This document shows, piece after piece, positions 61,008 through 64,000 of a stretch of DNA of 64,000 nt (position 1 is its first letter; each line of letters begins with the position of its first letter). The position numbers were made by a program, and so were the translations under genes. This DNA is from JBBQNR01 sp963774075 (lineage in GTDB: Bacteria > Actinomycetota > Thermoleophilia > Solirubrobacterales > JBBDJG01): positions 372,001 through 436,000 of the forward strand of contig CAVZDP010000005.1 in NCBI GenBank assembly GCA_963774075.1. Direction: 5' to 3'. The notes beneath the pieces are model-generated. The model ran no database searches. It was given only the letters and a program-made list of their open reading frames with translations, and had not been told where the DNA came from.

Positions 61008-62057
61008 CTACCCGAGCACGAGCTCGGAGATCCGCCGGAGGGCCGCAGGATCGCCGGCCACGAGCAGCGTGGTCGCGATCGATTCGCTCCACTCGTCGAG
61101 CTCGGCACGGACCTTGTCCTCGGGGCCGATGAGCGTCAGGTCCTCGACCAGGGCGGTCGGCACCGCCGCCGCGGCCTCCTGCTTCTTGCCGTCGAGGTAG
61201 AGGTCCTGGATCTGCTTCGCCTCCTTCTCGTACCCGAGGCGAACGGCGACGTCGTGATGGAAGTTGGCGTTCCGCGCTCCCATGCCGCCGAAATAGAGCG
61301 CGTACATCGGGCGTAGGTAGTCGGCCGCCTGCTCGACGTCGTCGTGGAAGATCACCGGCACGGTCGCGGCGATCTCGAAGTCGTCCCACGAGCGCCGGGC
61401 GCCGTCGCGGGCGAACCCCTCCGAGAGAGCATCACGGTAGAAATCCTGGTTCCGCGGCGAGAAGAAGAGCGCCAGCCATCCGTCGCAGATCTCCGCCGTG
61501 AGTGCGACGTTCCTCGGCCCCTCGGCGCCGAGGAAGATCGGAATGTCCTCCCGGAAGGGGTGGATCGTCGACTTGAGCGGCTTGGCGAAACCGGTGCCGT
61601 CTGGCCGCGGGAGAGGATAGTGGGGGCCGTCGCTCGTCACCGGACCCTTGCGGGCGATGATGTCGCGCACGATCTGCACGTACTCACGCGTGCGGGCGAG
61701 CGGCTTGGCGAAGGACTCCCCGTACCAGCCCTCGACGACCTGTGGCCCTGAGACGCCCAGGCCGAGAATGAAGCGACCGCCGCAGAGGTGGTCCATGGTC
61801 ATCGCCGCCATCGCCGTCGCCGCGGGCTGGCGCGCGGAGAGCTGCATGATGGCGGTGCCGAGGCGAACGTTCTGCGTCCGCGACCCCCACCACGCCAGCG
61901 GTGTCAACGCATCGGACCCGTAGGCCTCAGCGGTCCAGATCGAGTCGAAGCCGAGGCGGTCCGCCTCGGCTATCGCCTCCTCGACGCCGGGCGGCGGCCC
62001 GGCCGACCAGTAGCCGGTGTTGAGTCCGAGTCGAAGGTCGCGTGCCACAAGGGGCAC
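61008..62057 (-). CDS. LLM-class F420-dependent oxidoreductase
   Basis: 349 residues with the bacterial luciferase-like TIM barrel: LGLNTGYWSAGPPPGVEEAI, GFDSIWTAEAYGSDALTPLAWW, VRLGTAIMQLSARQPAATAM and GGRFILGLGVSGPQVVEGW. The LGTAI/ALTPL pattern is that of F420-dependent reductases of the MSMEG/Mer-like type in actinobacteria. It transfers hydride to or from an unknown substrate. Stand-alone gene; the penicillin acylase gene ends 74 bases upstream on the same strand. Confidence 0.93.
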   Translation of the reverse strand: MPLVARDLRLGLNTGYWSAGPPPGVEEAIAEADRLGFDSIWTAEAYGSDALTPLAWWGSRTQNVRLGTAIMQLSARQPAATAMAAMTMDHLCGGRFILGLGVSGPQVVEGWYGESFAKPLARTREYVQIVRDIIARKGPVTSDGPHYPLPRPDGTGFAKPLKSTIHPFREDIPIFLGAEGPRNVALTAEICDGWLALFFSPRNQDFYRDALSEGFARDGARRSWDDFEIAATVPVIFHDDVEQAADYLRPMYALYFGGMGARNANFHHDVAVRLGYEKEAKQIQDLYLDGKKQEAAAAVPTALVEDLTLIGPEDKVRAELDEWSESIATTLLVAGDPAALRRISELVLG

Positions 62058-62131
62058 CCTAATTCAACCGCTGCACATGCGAGGGCCGCCGCGCGAGCGG
62101 CGGCCCTCGGCTCAACACGCAGTCGGATCGC

Positions 62132-64000
62132 TCAGGGTGTGAACACGCCCTGGCGCAGGAGCGGGCTCTCGTCCCCGGTTCCGCACTCGATCGCACAGCC
62201 GCTCGGCCCGATGCTTCCGTCTAGGCCGGCGTCCTGCAACGTCATGGACGGGGTCGAGATCACGGCGCGCCTTCCCTCCACGGCGAAGCCGGGCAGGAGC
62301 GCGTCGACCGTGGTGGTGACCGTGCAGCTGCCGCCGGCCGCTCCGGCGGTCGGCACGCAGTCAACGGGCACCGTGAGCTCCACGTCCTCGACCGTTGCCG
62401 ACTGTGCCTGCGAGAGGCCGTTGGCGCGATCGGTGATGCGCAGCGCAGTGGACAGCAAGAGCTTGCCCGCGTAGTCCGCCCCGTCCGCTCTCTGTCTCAC
62501 GTCGCTCGCGACAGCGCTGATCGCGACGTCGGCCTCGTCCACGGACGTCACCGCGTTGCCGGGCAGCACGTCGATCCGCGCCCGACCGCTTCCTGCCCCC
62601 GACGGGCCGATCGTCAGTAGCGGCGACTCCAATGCTGGGCCGGTGCACGATCCCGCGTCGAGCGGCGCGACGTGCCGGCTGTCGGGGCTCGTGCACTCGG
62701 CGAACGCCGGCACGAGCGGCACTCGCAGCGGCGTCGCGCCACCCGGGCGTGGATACGGCGTCGCCCCGGGCTCCTCGATCGTCGTCACCTCGAGATTGGG
62801 ATCGGCGGTGATCTCCTCCTCGCAGAAGGGCTCGTCAACCCATTCCTTGTTCGAGAACATCCGCGTCTGGTCCGCGAAGTAGGGCGACGCGGGGTTCGTC
62901 GACTGCGAGTAGGTGAGGATCGTGCGCGTGTCCACCGGGCAGGTGCCGCCGGTGAATTGGGACGCCATCACGAAACTCGAGCCATGCGGGACGTTCGGGA
63001 AGCCCTGCCCCGCCACCCAGGAGACGTTGATCGCGTTGAACACGCCGACGCTGCCGGGCCCGCCGTGAATCGGTATTCGCTCGGTTCCGCGTCGCTCGTA
63101 CTGCCACTCGCGCAGCCTCGCATCGAGCGGTATCCCGGAGCTGCGCAGGTCCGTGACGGCGTCCGCGAGTGCCTGCTGGACGCGCGGGTTCTCAGTGTTG
63201 AGGCCGCGCGGAGTGTTCACCGGGTCGGCGGGCGAATACTCCTCGTCGAAGATCCCCGGTGGCCGCTCCAGCCCGACGGCTGCGAGCGCCCTCGACGCGA
63301 AGCGCCGGAACAGCACCGCCCCGTTCGAATCGAGGTCGTCGTGCAAGTTCCACGCCTCGATCACCGGGCAGGCCTCGCTCACGTCGACGGGGCCATTCGC
63401 TCCGGGCAGCACCGGGCTCTGCCGGCACATCGCCGCCAGCTCGTCACGCCAGAGCTCACCCGCGTACTGGCGGTTGTCGAACACCGTGTCCTGGAGCTGC
63501 TGGAGCGTGTAGCGGTTGCCGGGCCGCCCATCGGTGCCGGCCAGCCGCTTCTCGACCATCACGAGCCCCGATCTGGTGCGCAGCGAGCGCTCGCTGTTCT
63601 CCTCTCCGATGATGCGATCGAAGCCGACGAGCGGCTCGTCGGGATTGGTGAGCCAGTAGCTGTCGTTCGAGTTGGTCACGTAGTCGTCTCTGAACAGCTT
63701 CGGCAGGTTCGAGGGGCCGAAGATGCCCGGCTCCACGGCATCTGGGTCCGAGCCCCATTCGCAACTCGACAGCGAGCCGTCGAGCACCGGCAGGCCAAGC
63801 GCAGCGAACGTTCCGCGGCCGAGCTCGGTGTTACACGTAGCCGCCTTCTCGTTCGTCACGTGTGGCACCACAGAGAGGTCGGCGTAGAAGGCGACCCCGT
63901 TCGAGTCGGCGCCGATCGTGTTCACCCACGGGACGCCCTGATTGCGCTCGGTGAGCTCCCGTAGCTCGTCGACGCTCTGGGCGTGGTTGACCTCGAAGAA
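62132..64000 (-). CDS. Penicillin acylase family protein with (Y/H)PRPGG C-terminal module (5' partial)
   Basis: The last 622 residues are visible; the gene runs off the window edge, so the signal peptide and the catalytic N-terminal Ser of the beta chain are not seen. The visible part matches the beta chain of N-terminal nucleophile acylases: NQGVPWVNTIGADSNGVAFY, LTNPDEPLVGFDRIIGEE, and the substrate-site HGSSFVMASQF near 450-460. Such enzymes cleave amides, for example acyl-homoserine lactones. The module (62135-62755, 207 residues) starts YPRPGGATPLRVPLVP and ends GVFTP. The family normally ends at the acylase domain, so the module is an addition. Confidence 0.88.
   Translation of the reverse strand, partial: FFEVNHAQSVDELRELTERNQGVPWVNTIGADSNGVAFYADLSVVPHVTNEKAATCNTELGRGTFAALGLPVLDGSLSSCEWGSDPDAVEPGIFGPSNLPKLFRDDYVTNSNDSYWLTNPDEPLVGFDRIIGEENSERSLRTRSGLVMVEKRLAGTDGRPGNRYTLQQLQDTVFDNRQYAGELWRDELAAMCRQSPVLPGANGPVDVSEACPVIEAWNLHDDLDSNGAVLFRRFASRALAAVGLERPPGIFDEEYSPADPVNTPRGLNTENPRVQQALADAVTDLRSSGIPLDARLREWQYERRGTERIPIHGGPGSVGVFNAINVSWVAGQGFPNVPHGSSFVMASQFTGGTCPVDTRTILTYSQSTNPASPYFADQTRMFSNKEWVDEPFCEEEITADPNLEVTTIEEPGATPYPRPGGATPLRVPLVPAFAECTSPDSRHVAPLDAGSCTGPALESPLLTIGPSGAGSGRARIDVLPGNAVTSVDEADVAISAVASDVRQRADGADYAGKLLLSTALRITDRANGLSQAQSATVEDVELTVPVDCVPTAGAAGGSCTVTTTVDALLPGFAVEGRRAVISTPSMTLQDAGLDGSIGPSGCAIECGTGDESPLLRQGVFTP

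Overview
The window reads as a chromosomal segment of a high-GC soil actinobacterium. Pointers are a class III adenylate cyclase of mycobacterial type, an F420-type LLM oxidoreductase, a Stf0 sulfotransferase, a PadR operon, dense GC-rich coding and many GTG/TTG starts. I associate the repeated C-terminal module described below with Thermoleophilia/Solirubrobacterales-like bacteria; that placement is inference from memory, not from a marker gene. I found no tRNA, rRNA, CRISPR array, transposase or phage gene.

Layout. 1-7.3 kb: the end of the 2-oxoglutarate dehydrogenase E1 gene, then two minus-strand operons. One encodes a secreted copper-type protein plus two thioredoxin-fold proteins; the other a methyltransferase, HIT protein, adenylate cyclase and AIM24 protein. 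7.3-17.8 kb: mostly single housekeeping or stress genes (SRPBCC-epimerase, DUF1360, membrane proteins, beta-hydroxyacid dehydrogenase, MBL hydrolase, MsrB, MOSC, cyclophilin, phosphoesterase, ArfB, GNAT, M15-like peptidase). 17.9-28.3 kb: PhoD-like phosphatase, secreted propeller, INSIG-like membrane protein, GDPD, GGDEF/HD-GYP enzyme, cupin and GMC oxidase.

28.3-47.3 kb is rich in large secreted proteins, interrupted by a sulfotransferase/sulfatase pair and an amidohydrolase. Five of these proteins, and a sixth at 62.1-64.0 kb, share one ~207-216 residue C-terminal module that begins with (Y/H)PRPGG and ends exactly at the C-terminus with GVF. The N-terminal parts are unrelated: a PHP-type metal-site protein, two TolB-like propellers, a nine-repeat propeller, a subtilase-like/FG-GAP protein and a penicillin acylase. 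This looks like a shared extracellular sorting, anchoring or assembly module and is the main candidate for an undescribed system.

47.4-64 kb: arsR-arsI operon, MsrA, alpha/beta hydrolase, a PadR-amidohydrolase-SDR operon, a flap-type 5'-3' exonuclease, an acyl-CoA carboxylase beta subunit behind two palindromes, a wall-spanning Pro/Gly-rich protein carrying a sigma-region-4-like segment, a cold-shock protein and an LLM oxidoreductase. Three genes (2705-4073, 7329-8700, 36637-38288) carry four apparent single-base insertions, all of the same sign, so either sequence error or real decay must be considered.
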